23,614 bases of DNA from a virus: the IMG/VR virus record IMGVR_UViG_3300022871_000115, positions 1-23,614 of that record. One strand, 5' to 3'. Shown one piece after another: positions 1 to 7,653 of the stretch. Made by a program: the position numbers and the translations under genes. The notes under the pieces are model-generated. The model was not told the origin of the DNA. It searched no databases and saw nothing but the letters and a program-made list of their open reading frames with translations. Each line of letters begins with the position of its first letter. Within the stretch, counting starts at the first letter, position 1.

Positions 1-6
1 CATGTA

Positions 7-138
7 ATGAAATATCATATAGCTTATGCAATAATGTTGGCAAGTTTTGGTTACTTGAGTTTTACAGGTATAGGTTTAAAAGCTAAGGCAATAGGCCTAT
101 TGTGTTTATTAGTGAACGCATTAATTTTTTGGAGATAA
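7..138 (+). CDS. small hydrophobic membrane protein (43 aa)
   Basis: This reading frame starts at an ATG overlapping the TAA stop of an upstream gene (TAATG at 5-9). Only the last codons of that upstream gene are inside the window. The product has 43 residues: a short N-terminal part, then two hydrophobic stretches separated by a Lys-Ala-Lys turn, so one or two membrane spans are likely. It ends 6 bases before the SbcD-like gene, within the same run of genes. I do not recognise a family. The Shine-Dalgarno region would lie outside the window, so the start rests on the TAATG coupling only. Confidence 0.55.
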   Translation: MKYHIAYAIMLASFGYLSFTGIGLKAKAIGLLCLLVNALIFWR

Positions 139-144
139 ATAAAG

Positions 145-1044
145 ATGAGTGAAAAAAATCTAATCATAGGTGACTTACATTATCAAGATAGCAGAGTCGA
201 GGCTATTCATACGGCTGAAGATAGTATACTGGAAAAAATCAAAGGACAGAAATTTGATAGAATTGTTTTATTAGGGGATTTGTTTCATACTAAGCCTTCT
301 GCAAGTGAGCGAGAATTATTAGCACAGTTTATTTCAAAGTTAAGAAATTATACTAAAAGATTTGATTTCATTATTGGAAATGGTAAGCACACGTTTGAAA
401 ATAATGCCATACATGAAAAAGATTGGATGACTTTATGCTCAGACTTTCATCAACACGAAGAATTAAAATTAGGTAAATATGTTTTCGGTCATTACGAGGT
501 TAAAGGAACTAAATATATAAATGGTTTTTTATCTGATAGTAAAAAAGAGGTGAATAAGAATTTGATATATGTTCTAGGTCATGTGCATAGCTCAAGATGT
601 TCTTTTGAGAATGTTCACTATGTAGGTTCAATATACAAAGTATCTTTAGCAGAAGCAGAAGATGTAAAAAGAATAGCTATAATCGAAAATGATGAACTTT
701 CTTTTATTGATATTGAAACAAGACCAATGTATCAGATAAATCTAAAAGCAATTAATAATAAAATAAAAAGTTCTAATATAAAAATTTTACTAGAGAGTAA
801 AGAAAAGGATATTGATTTGAAGATTCAAGTTATTTCAGATGATATTTCTATTTCAGCAGTTTACACATTTATTCAAAAGTTAAAGAAAAAATACACTATA
901 GAATACTATAAAGAAGATTTACAATTAATAAGCGATAAACAAGATGTTCCTGCATATCTTGACAGAGAGAAGCTTCTTAAACAGTATTGCAAAGATAAAA
1001 ATGTTAGTTATAAGTTAATCACGGCAGAACTGGAGAAAAAATAA
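145..1044 (+). CDS. SbcD/gp47-type recombination endonuclease subunit
   Basis: This is a 299-residue calcineurin-fold phosphoesterase of the Mre11/SbcD/T4 gp47 type. It would be the nuclease partner of the SbcC-like ATPase at 2119. Metal-binding motifs are visible in order: GDLH (D10, H12), GDLFH (D45), a GN motif at 78-79, GHYE (H116) and GHVH (H146, H148), followed by a VGSIY strand like the usual PGS(P)Y. The canonical GNHD reads G-N-G-K-H, so the catalytic histidine is displaced by two residues or replaced, which is odd. GGAG lies 10 bases before the start. In T4 the gp46/gp47 pair resects DNA ends for recombination-dependent replication, and the same role is inferred here. The fold is near certain and the SbcD assignment rests on motifs plus the neighbouring ATPase. 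Confidence 0.85.
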   Translation: MSEKNLIIGDLHYQDSRVEAIHTAEDSILEKIKGQKFDRIVLLGDLFHTKPSASERELLAQFISKLRNYTKRFDFIIGNGKHTFENNAIHEKDWMTLCSDFHQHEELKLGKYVFGHYEVKGTKYINGFLSDSKKEVNKNLIYVLGHVHSSRCSFENVHYVGSIYKVSLAEAEDVKRIAIIENDELSFIDIETRPMYQINLKAINNKIKSSNIKILLESKEKDIDLKIQVISDDISISAVYTFIQKLKKKYTIEYYKEDLQLISDKQDVPAYLDREKLLKQYCKDKNVSYKLITAELEKK

Positions 1045-1045
1045 A

Positions 1046-1681
1046 ATGGCACAATTAATCTTGACAATAGCGGAAGTATGTGATATACTTAACAAAGAGA
1101 TTAAGACCAATACAGTCTGTGTAGGCGTAGATGGTGCGACAAAACATACAGGTCTTTGTATTATACGCACAACTGATAATAAGTTTTATGTCGAAGATTT
1201 TTACGGTATTGAAATGACAGGTGTTTGTAAGAAAAATCTACACACAAAGTTAATAGAATATTTTCGTAAGTTTAAGGATTTTAGAGAAGAACTTCCTAAT
1301 TACGAGAAAAAATATACTCGACAGGTTATTATAGAAGATTGTTTTTTTGGATTGAATGTGTGGACATTAAAAGTCTTAGCCAAATATGCTACAGTAAGTT
1401 TCTTCACAATGTTTAAGTGGACTCATAATATTCCAGAACCTATTCAGCCAGTTTCAGTCAGAGCAAAGGTAGGTTTTTCGGCAGATACAGGTGCGTTTCA
1501 TTTTGAACAGATTATGATTAAAGGCAAGAAGAAAAGAAAAAAGATTTGGGATAGAAAACCTATAGACTTGAAGCAACAAATTATAGATTTCATTGATAAA
1601 CAGTTTAATTTAGTAATTGAAGATGATAACCTGGCAGATGCCTTCATGTTAGCATTATCCGGTCTAATAGAGGATAAGTAA
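1046..1681 (+). CDS. RuvC-like Holliday junction resolvase
   Basis: The 211-residue product has the RNase H-fold layout of RuvC-type resolvases. A first strand carries D29 (VGVDG, then HTGLCI), a second acidic site lies at E97 (VIIED), and the C-terminal helix has D194 and D198 (DDNLADAF). A basic Lys/Arg patch near residues 155-165 could contact DNA. Phage RuvC-like enzymes cut branched recombination or packaging intermediates, and the position between SbcD- and SbcC-like genes supports that. The start one base after the SbcD stop has GGAG 10 bases upstream. The first 23 residues precede the catalytic core, and codons 6-15 coincide exactly with a promoter of the family used across this window (1061-1089). 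No in-frame ATG lies between the promoter and D29, so the annotated start is kept. Confidence 0.78.
   Translation: MAQLILTIAEVCDILNKEIKTNTVCVGVDGATKHTGLCIIRTTDNKFYVEDFYGIEMTGVCKKNLHTKLIEYFRKFKDFREELPNYEKKYTRQVIIEDCFFGLNVWTLKVLAKYATVSFFTMFKWTHNIPEPIQPVSVRAKVGFSADTGAFHFEQIMIKGKKKRKKIWDRKPIDLKQQIIDFIDKQFNLVIEDDNLADAFMLALSGLIEDK
1061..1089 (+). promoter_or_regulatory. sigma70-type promoter inside the ruvC-like gene
   Basis: TTGACA (1061-1066), a 17-base spacer and TATACT (1084-1089), with an extended -10 TGa just upstream and TTA just downstream. This matches the other five promoters of the window although it lies within codons 6-15 of the resolvase. It would start transcripts near 1096, serving the zincin, SbcC-like and M16 genes. 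Confidence 0.65.
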
Positions 1682-1682
1682 T

Positions 1683-2135
1683 ATGAGAGCTTATTTAAAA
1701 GATGCAGAAAATCTTGTCGCAATGTGGACAACTATATTGAAGTTGCCCTTTTTAAAAGTAGAGATGGTCAACGAGTGTGAGTGTGAAGTGGCAATGAAGG
1801 CTTGTATAGATTGCGAAAATGGAATAATCATATTTAATACAGATAGAATAGAATCTAAGAATGATTTAATAATGGCAGTAATACATGAAGTCTGTCATTT
1901 TTGGTATTACTATAAGTACAATGATGATAGATACTTACAAGAAAAAAGAATTATAACTATGACATTTAAACTACTGAAATTGTATTATCCTAAAACTTTT
2001 AAACATGCAGTTGATTACGGATTAAACTTTCTAAGTAATTGGGACCTGAGTAAGAACGAAGAAGAACACTATTACGGATATTTATCGGCACTACAAAGAC
2101 TAGGAGTAGTAACATATCATGTTAAAAAATGTTAA
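1683..2135 (+). CDS. putative HExxH zinc metalloprotease
   Basis: This 150-residue protein carries a zincin signature, HEVCH at H68-E69-H72, in a hydrophobic helix (AVIHEVCHFW). A second acidic cluster, KNEEE, lies at 124-128 and could supply a third zinc ligand. The N-terminal half is a short alpha/beta region with three cysteines (CECE, then CIDC). No signal peptide or membrane segment is visible, so it should be cytoplasmic. It sits between the RuvC-like and SbcC-like genes and overlaps the latter by 17 bases, so it is co-expressed with recombination functions. The small zincin at 4703 has the same HExxH-then-KNEEE order, and the two may be diverged relatives. I cannot name the family or the substrate. 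Confidence 0.6.
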   Translation: MRAYLKDAENLVAMWTTILKLPFLKVEMVNECECEVAMKACIDCENGIIIFNTDRIESKNDLIMAVIHEVCHFWYYYKYNDDRYLQEKRIITMTFKLLKLYYPKTFKHAVDYGLNFLSNWDLSKNEEEHYYGYLSALQRLGVVTYHVKKC

Positions 2136-3549
2136 ATTAACTAATTTTGGTATTCATAAAAAATTGAATGTGACCTTCGAGAAAGGCTTAAATGCTATTG
2201 TAGGAGAGAACACAGCAGGTAAAACTCAGATAATGGAAAGTATCTGTTATGCCTTATTCGGTAAAACACAGAACTCAAAATTAGAGAAGATTATTAACTT
2301 CGATGCAGATAAAGCTATATCAGAAATAAATCTGAATGATACACTTGTTCAGAGAGATAGAACAAAAGCAACCTCGTCATTAAATAAAATTAAGAAGATT
2401 GAGTTAGAGAATTTATTGAATATAAATTACAAAGAATTTTTAAGCATCTTTTATATTTCATCGCACGAACAACAAAATCTATTTGACGCCTCTTATCTTA
2501 GAAATTTTCTTATTGAGTTATTTAATTTAAATGAATACTCAACTGTCTATCAAAGATTAAATGTAGAATTAAATACACTAACACAAATTAATACAGAGAT
2601 AGCTAAAGTTAATAAAGAGTTATTAAAGAAAAGATATTTACGAGTTAAGGCCTATAAAACTACACAAGAAAAAAAGATTGACAAATATCATGCAAGTTTA
2701 GATAAAATTCGTGCTGATGTTAATAGCTTATTTGGTAGTAAAGGAAAAATAGAGCAAAAGTTTAATGAGATACAAAGAAAATCAAATCTATTAAAAGCAG
2801 GTAAATGCTCTAAGTGTGAAAGAGATTATTCCGATATCGATGTTAAACAAGGTTTAGAGAAATTAAGTCAAGCAAATTTATTAATAAAAACAAAGGAGTC
2901 AAAGCTTCTAAAAGTATTAGCTGAAACAAAATTAAAAGAGGTTAAATATCAAAGAGCTGTTACTAGCGTAGACAATAAAATTTCAAGATGTATTCGTGTT
3001 ACGACTATCATTAAAGAACAGGCAAATAAAAAATCAGAACTTAGAAATGATAAAAGAATAGCAGAAATTCAATCTGTATTAGCGATATTTAGTCCTAAAG
3101 CATTTCCTTCTCACTTATTAAAAGCATATATTCCAGTTATTATTAATACAGCTAATAAGTTATTAAAATTAATATTTGATAATACTACTGTAGATATTAG
3201 AACAGAAAAACCAGAATCAAATAGACCTGACTTCAAACCTTTTATTAAGAGAGGTAAAGAAATTTTAGAGATGAAAGATTTATCGGGTTCTGAGAGAGTC
3301 TTGGTTAATCTCTGCTTCAGACTAGGCGTTATATCTATCTTCAAGCAACTGTGTAAAACAGAAATTGATTTTATGCTTATTGATGAAGGCTTAGAGCGTG
3401 TTGATGACGATAACAGTATGAGAGTATTACAGATGTTAAAACATTTTATGAAACTGAATTTTCTAAATCAAGTTATATTGGTAACACACAAAACTATTTT
3501 AAAAGACCAAAAAAACATCAACTACATTGAATTAAGGAGAGATGAATAA
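2119..3549 (+). CDS. SbcC/gp46-type recombination ATPase
   Basis: This is a 476-residue Rad50/SbcC-like ABC ATPase. The Walker A is GENTAGKT (29-36), one residue off the usual GxNGxGKS. A short coiled-coil middle carries a zinc-hook CxxC (C230, C233), the ABC signature is LSGSE near 386, and the Walker B reads MLIDEG with D422/E423, followed by a late VTHK switch histidine. All catalytic parts are present. It is shorter than T4 gp46 (about 560 residues) and far shorter than bacterial SbcC (about 1,000), so the coiled-coil arms are short. It would form a complex with the SbcD-like nuclease at 145 to process DNA ends. The two subunits are separated here by resolvase and zincin genes. The start overlaps the previous gene and the stop abuts the M16 gene (TAATG). 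Confidence 0.87.
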   Translation: MLKNVKLTNFGIHKKLNVTFEKGLNAIVGENTAGKTQIMESICYALFGKTQNSKLEKIINFDADKAISEINLNDTLVQRDRTKATSSLNKIKKIELENLLNINYKEFLSIFYISSHEQQNLFDASYLRNFLIELFNLNEYSTVYQRLNVELNTLTQINTEIAKVNKELLKKRYLRVKAYKTTQEKKIDKYHASLDKIRADVNSLFGSKGKIEQKFNEIQRKSNLLKAGKCSKCERDYSDIDVKQGLEKLSQANLLIKTKESKLLKVLAETKLKEVKYQRAVTSVDNKISRCIRVTTIIKEQANKKSELRNDKRIAEIQSVLAIFSPKAFPSHLLKAYIPVIINTANKLLKLIFDNTTVDIRTEKPESNRPDFKPFIKRGKEILEMKDLSGSERVLVNLCFRLGVISIFKQLCKTEIDFMLIDEGLERVDDDNSMRVLQMLKHFMKLNFLNQVILVTHKTILKDQKNINYIELRRDE

Positions 3550-4706
3550 TGGCTAACATCAACATTAAATTAGAAGGTAAATCAACAATCGTAGGAACAT
3601 TTATTCCTGTAGGTTCTCGTAATGAGCCAGATAATATTAAGGGCATATCACATTTTCTAGAACATATGTTATTTAAAGGAACAAAGAATCGTAACATGAC
3701 AGAGATTAAACAGGCTATAGATAAATATGGTGCGGTGTTTAATGCTTGGACTTCAGAAGAACACACATTTTTCTATGTTGTTATTAGCAATAAATATGTA
3801 TCTGAGGCAAGACAGATTATCGACGATATGATAGAAAATTCTATCTTTCCGGAAGAAGAACTTGAAAAAGAAAAACAAGTTGTTTTGCAAGAATTAGAAA
3901 TGTATGAAGATAATCCTCAATCAGCAGTATTTGAATTAGCTCAGAGAGAAATCTTTTCAGAAGGTTCAAATCTTCACATTCCTATTATTGGAACAAGAGA
4001 AAGTGTTACAGACATTACAAGAGATATTTTAGTTGAATACTATAATAAACATTACAAAAACGCAATTAAGCTAGAGATTGGTGGAACTGTAAGAGAAGCT
4101 AGAAACAGAGTCTATATCGCCTCTCAGTTTAAGCAAGAGTCCGTAACTTATGATACTCAAGATGTCATCTCTTATAGAAATGATATTAGTCAAGCCAACA
4201 TGGTAATGACAGGTTTATTTCATATTAATAATTTAAGAGAAAGATTGATAATGGATTTATTTGAGTCTGTTATTAATGGTTTTTGTGGTCGATTCTTTGA
4301 AGTTATTAGAGAGAAAAATAATTTGGTATACAGCACAGCTCTTTATCTACAAGAACATAGTTGTGGAACAGTTCACTATTGCGGATATGCAGGTTTAAAG
4401 CCGGAGAAAGTTCAGTTCGCAAAAGAATTAATGTTAGAGCAATTAACAAAAGAGGTCTCACAAGAAGAGTTAGACTTTGCAAAAGGTAAATTAATAGGTG
4501 GACATGAGCTGGCTATTGATAAGCCTTCCAACATTGCGAGAATTTTAATTGATTGTTCTTTGAATAATACTGATTACGAGTTTTATCTAAGAGAATACGA
4601 GAAGTCCATTAAAACTATCTCTGTAGAAGAAGTTAATAATTTCATCAAAACGATAGGATTTAAAGATAGTAAGCTAGTTGCTATTCTACCTAGAAAGAAA
4701 AAATGA
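3549..4706 (+). CDS. M16-family zinc metallopeptidase
   Basis: The 385-residue product is a member of the insulinase/mitochondrial-processing-peptidase family (M16). It has the inverted zinc motif HFLEH (H35, E38, H39) and a distal glutamate E115 in VVLQELEM, 76 residues after H39, as in active family members. The C-terminal half has the paired domain with REKNNLVYS near 258-266 and the late conserved GKLIGG segment. Its length fits the bacterial M16B type, which works as a dimer on unfolded peptides. No signal peptide is seen. The start uses TAATG coupling to the SbcC-like gene and the stop overlaps the next zincin by 4 bases, so it belongs to the recombination operon. M16 enzymes are not standard phage genes, and the substrate is unknown. 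Confidence 0.88.
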   Translation: MANINIKLEGKSTIVGTFIPVGSRNEPDNIKGISHFLEHMLFKGTKNRNMTEIKQAIDKYGAVFNAWTSEEHTFFYVVISNKYVSEARQIIDDMIENSIFPEEELEKEKQVVLQELEMYEDNPQSAVFELAQREIFSEGSNLHIPIIGTRESVTDITRDILVEYYNKHYKNAIKLEIGGTVREARNRVYIASQFKQESVTYDTQDVISYRNDISQANMVMTGLFHINNLRERLIMDLFESVINGFCGRFFEVIREKNNLVYSTALYLQEHSCGTVHYCGYAGLKPEKVQFAKELMLEQLTKEVSQEELDFAKGKLIGGHELAIDKPSNIARILIDCSLNNTDYEFYLREYEKSIKTISVEEVNNFIKTIGFKDSKLVAILPRKKK

Positions 4707-5119
4707 GTAAACATAAGAACAGCTCAGAGTTTTTCAAAAAAGTTCTAGACGAGTTATTCGTTGAGTATAAGAATAAAATGCGTCTAAATAAGGACTGGTC
4801 TATCAACGTGAAGGTAGTCAATAAGAAAGACACCTACGCTGAGGTTGTCTATGAGTTCGATGGTAGAGAGTTTAATGTTAATGTAAATAGTAAGATGAAT
4901 AAGTCTGTTGTATCTTTAAGAGACTCCATTATACATGAGTTCTGGCATATATTACTATCCTCTTTAACAAGTCGAATAGATGCGATTTTAGATAGAATAG
5001 AAAATAATAAAACTATCAATGTAAAGAAGCAAAGAAAATTACTCAAAAATGAAGAAGAGAGATTAGTCAGAAAGTTTACACGTATTATAAGAAGTCTGGA
5101 GAAAAAAGACAAGAGATGA
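4703..5119 (+). CDS. putative HExxH zinc metalloprotease (second copy type)
   Basis: This 138-residue protein has HEFWH at H78-E79-H82 in a helix beginning SIIHEF, then a Lys-rich linker and a KNEEE cluster with glutamates 117-119. That is the same order as in the 1683 protein. The likely zinc ligands are H78, H82 and one glutamate of the later helix, in the gluzincin manner, but this is inferred. It has no signal peptide and many lysines. It starts 4 bases inside the M16 gene (ATGA junction) and overlaps the nuclease gene at its 3' end, so two predicted peptidases are translated together within a DNA-processing operon. The substrate is unknown. Proteins with this pattern occur in other phages as uncharacterised genes. 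Confidence 0.55.
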   Translation: MSKHKNSSEFFKKVLDELFVEYKNKMRLNKDWSINVKVVNKKDTYAEVVYEFDGREFNVNVNSKMNKSVVSLRDSIIHEFWHILLSSLTSRIDAILDRIENNKTINVKKQRKLLKNEEERLVRKFTRIIRSLEKKDKR

Positions 5120-5811
5120 ATATAAATGTCAGAAATAAAGGTAATTATAGATTTTATGATATTGAGAATGTTGGAGATTTCCCGTCTGTAACAACTATAC
5201 TCGGTATTCTTCCTAAACCTAAAATTATTCTTTGGGCAGTTATGCAGACAATAAAGTTTCTGAAAAAAAGAGGTGACCTCTCAAAAACATCTACATCTTT
5301 GGGTTTCGTATTTCACAAACAACTCTTAAATTCATTAGCTAAAGAAGGTACAAATATTCATAAAATTATAGAGGAATATGTTACAGAGCAAAAAGAGAAT
5401 GACCATAACGCTCTAACACGTTATAAGGAGTTTGAGAAACAATATGATTTTAAGTGTGAACACTCTGAGTTAGTTGTTTGGGATAAAGATGAGTATAAGA
5501 CAGCAGGTACAGTTGACCTTGTAGGTAAGAGTTCTCATATACCTATATTGTTTGATATAAAAACATCTAAAGCGGTTAGACTATCTCACAAAATTCAATC
5601 GTGTATATATAAAGAATTATATTGTAAAGTAAATAATATAGATTCCTCTACAATGAAATCAGGTGTATTATTAATACCTAGAGATAAGCCTAAGAAATGG
5701 GAAGTATATATTAATTCCTCAGAAGAAGAAAAGGTTTATTTACGTATGTTCAAAATTCTTAGTGAACTATTTTACATGTTAATAGATTTAAAGGAATTAG
5801 ACTTAATTTAA
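5116..5811 (+). CDS. PD-(D/E)XK family exonuclease (Cas4/RecB-like)
   Basis: This 231-residue protein has the usual plan of small phage PD-(D/E)XK nucleases. The N-terminus holds SVTTILGILPKP with a following Trp, then an EGTNIHKIIEE helix. The catalytic core is AGTVDLVG (D134) and LFDIKTSK (D147, K149), and a HKIQSCIYKELY helix supplies the conserved Gln and Tyr. Such enzymes cut or resect DNA ends and often accompany phage recombinases. The gene overlaps the zincin by 4 bases and closes the DNA-processing block. The motif order is unambiguous for the superfamily, but the exact activity (exonuclease, Cas4-like or other) cannot be read from the sequence. Confidence 0.85.
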   Translation: MNINVRNKGNYRFYDIENVGDFPSVTTILGILPKPKIILWAVMQTIKFLKKRGDLSKTSTSLGFVFHKQLLNSLAKEGTNIHKIIEEYVTEQKENDHNALTRYKEFEKQYDFKCEHSELVVWDKDEYKTAGTVDLVGKSSHIPILFDIKTSKAVRLSHKIQSCIYKELYCKVNNIDSSTMKSGVLLIPRDKPKKWEVYINSSEEEKVYLRMFKILSELFYMLIDLKELDLI

Positions 5812-5820
5812 GGAGATGTG

Positions 5821-6363
5821 ATGACAAAGAGAGAAAAAGATACAACAGACTTATTAAATGAATTACGAGAATCTTATACTTTGTGGGAAAAAATTATATT
5901 GCATGAAAACATGAATTGGTTGCGTTGGCTGATATATAATTTACCAGATGCTCCTAGAGATATTTATTTAAGTATTAAGTGGTTTATTCAAAGAGGTAGA
6001 CGAGGATATGCTGACTGTGATGTTTGGAGTTTAGATTATTATTTATCTAATGTTATTGCTAATGCAGTTAAAGATTTAAGAATACAGGCTCATGGAGTAC
6101 CTTGTGATTATGCCTCGAAAGATGGTATGCAAATTGATATGAGAGCTTGGAAGAAAGTGTTAAAAGAAATAGAATGGACGTTTAGAACTAATTGTAAAAT
6201 ATCAGAACGTGATTGGGACTATTTAACAGAAAAACAAAGAACAGCCAAAAGACTTGCTCTTAATAAAATGTGTAAGATTCGTACAATGACTAAACAGCAA
6301 TGTAAAAGACATAGAGATGGCTGGAAGCTGTTTAAAAAATATTATTATAATTTATGGGATTGA
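5821..6363 (+). CDS. conserved phage protein of unknown function
   Basis: The product has 180 residues counted from ATG 5821. A GTG three bases earlier is possible, but AGGAG at 5811-5815 sits 5 bases from the ATG and favours it. The protein is rich in Trp, Tyr and Arg, with a central stretch GYADCDVWSLDYYL. That pattern looks like one often seen in uncharacterised phage proteins (GYSDRDVWSLDxYL). I see no catalytic motif, signal peptide or membrane span. The C-terminal third is basic and holds paired Lys/Arg residues, compatible with nucleic acid contact, though this is only a guess. It is the last gene before the promoter at 6376 and may end the first operon. Confidence 0.65.
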   Translation: MTKREKDTTDLLNELRESYTLWEKIILHENMNWLRWLIYNLPDAPRDIYLSIKWFIQRGRRGYADCDVWSLDYYLSNVIANAVKDLRIQAHGVPCDYASKDGMQIDMRAWKKVLKEIEWTFRTNCKISERDWDYLTEKQRTAKRLALNKMCKIRTMTKQQCKRHRDGWKLFKKYYYNLWD

Positions 6364-6375
6364 TAGAAATAAAAC

Positions 6376-6404
6376 TTGACAGATAGCTTTTTATGTGCTA
6401 TACT
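6376..6404 (+). promoter_or_regulatory. strong sigma70-type promoter
   Basis: TTGACA (6376-6381), 17 bases, then TATACT (6399-6404) with an extended -10 TGc. Transcription should start near 6411. AAAGGAG and the ATG at 6429 follow, so this unit has a normal leader. It lies in the only real gap of the first 7 kb. Confidence 0.85.
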
Positions 6405-6428
6405 TAAAGTAATAAAGGAGATAAAGAA

Positions 6429-6608
6429 ATGAGTAAAGTAGAAATAGTAGATAAGTCAACATTTGTTAAGTGCAACAGATGTGTAAAAGGAAAGAAATGT
6501 TCCTCTTGTAATGATACAGGCAAATATAAAAAAGAGAACTATATTTTAATTGCACAGCAACCTGACGGGCAGAAAATTGCGTTTGATGTTGATAATGCCG
6601 GAAAATAA
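6429..6608 (+). CDS. small zinc-knuckle protein (59 aa)
   Basis: The start ATG follows AAAGGAG by 8-9 bases and is the first gene behind the promoter at 6376. The 59-residue product has a compact C-x2-C-x5-C-x2-C cluster (CNRC, then CSSC, then a Gly-containing turn) near residues 15-27, like half of a DnaJ-type or rubredoxin-type zinc knuckle. The C-terminal half looks like a short beta-rich segment. A similar spacing of cysteines occurs in the small protein at 21451. The family is unknown. A role in RNA, DNA or protein binding is possible but not shown. Confidence 0.6.
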   Translation: MSKVEIVDKSTFVKCNRCVKGKKCSSCNDTGKYKKENYILIAQQPDGQKIAFDVDNAGK

Positions 6609-6621
6609 AGGAGAATCGCAT

Positions 6622-7653
6622 ATGAAATTTTGGACAGAAGAAAAGATAGAAATTCTAATTACTTATTTAAGAAACGGAATATCTAATCGAGAAATAGCTA
6701 TAAAGTTTGACACATCTCTTGATGCTGTTAGTAGTGCTATTAGTAGATATAATTTAAGAGAGCATTGTCTTCCAAAAGCGTCTACTAAGAAATTTGTTGA
6801 TTCTCTAGATTTAGAGGAATTAGATGATGAGAAATTTAAAGAGGCTAAAGAGAAAGCTGTTTTAAAATGGAAGATTAAAAAATCTAAAGTTATTCATTAC
6901 AAAAGTAGTGGAATTAAAAAAGCTCTATTTTGGCCGGATACACATATTCCTCATCAAAATGAACCTTCCTGTAAAGCTATATTGAAATTAATGGAAGATG
7001 AGAAATTTGATATTATGTCTATTGTAGGTGACTTTATGGATTTAGGTTGTATTGGTCATTGGGATAGAAATAAACATAGAACTCTTGAGCTAAAGAGATT
7101 GAAGAATGATTATATTATAGGTAACGCTTTATTAGACGAGATTGATTCAAGATTACCTAAGAAGTGTGAGAAACATTATCTCGACGGTAACCACGAAGAT
7201 TGGGCATATGACTTATTAGAAGAGATGCCTGCTCTAGAGGGAATGATTGAGCCAACAAGTCAACTTCAGTTAGTTGAAAGAGGTTATAACTTACATAAGT
7301 ACAACGAGTTATTGAAGTTAGGTAGATTATATGTAACTCATGGTATATATGCAGGTGCTAATCCAATTAAAAAACATTTAGATGAATTAAAAGTCAATAT
7401 CTTATTTGGTCATACACATACATTAGGTATGAGATTGTCCTCTTCTATAGCTAGAGAGATTGCATTTGCAGGTTATAATATTGGTGCAGTATGCGATTTA
7501 TCTCCAGACTTTATGAGAAAACGCCCAAATAGTTGGACACATGGTTTTGCAATAGGTTATTTCTTTCCTAACGGATACTTTGATGTTCAATTAATTAGAA
7601 TCGTACAAGGTAAATGTATTGTTAATGGTAAAGTTTACGATGGAAATAAATAA
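6622..7653 (+). CDS. metallophosphoesterase with N-terminal helix-turn-helix
   Basis: The 343-residue product starts at ATG 6622, 8 bases after AAGGAG. A longer frame from 6550 only overlaps the previous gene. Residues 1-45 (WTEEKIEIL, then GISNREIAIKF, then AVSSAISRY) look like a homeodomain/Myb-type helix-turn-helix. A calcineurin-like catalytic domain follows, with all metal motifs: DTH (D106, H108), GDFMD (D137), GNHE (N190, H191), THG (H240) and GHTH (H264, H266). The fusion suggests a phosphodiesterase or nuclease guided to DNA or to a DNA-bound partner. The substrate is unknown. It ends in a TAATG junction with the basic peptide gene. This is one of three calcineurin-fold genes in the window. 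Confidence 0.85.
   Translation: MKFWTEEKIEILITYLRNGISNREIAIKFDTSLDAVSSAISRYNLREHCLPKASTKKFVDSLDLEELDDEKFKEAKEKAVLKWKIKKSKVIHYKSSGIKKALFWPDTHIPHQNEPSCKAILKLMEDEKFDIMSIVGDFMDLGCIGHWDRNKHRTLELKRLKNDYIIGNALLDEIDSRLPKKCEKHYLDGNHEDWAYDLLEEMPALEGMIEPTSQLQLVERGYNLHKYNELLKLGRLYVTHGIYAGANPIKKHLDELKVNILFGHTHTLGMRLSSSIAREIAFAGYNIGAVCDLSPDFMRKRPNSWTHGFAIGYFFPNGYFDVQLIRIVQGKCIVNGKVYDGNK

Noticed and set aside
1498-1731. Minus-strand ORF opposite the resolvase, and similar minus-strand ORFs elsewhere
   Set aside because: They are mirror images of AT-rich coding regions without ribosome sites or motifs. All convincing genes lie on the + strand.
2678-2706. TTGACA inside the SbcC-like gene
   Set aside because: The best -10 at 17 bases is GATAAA and no other family feature is present. 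It is probably a chance match in coding sequence.
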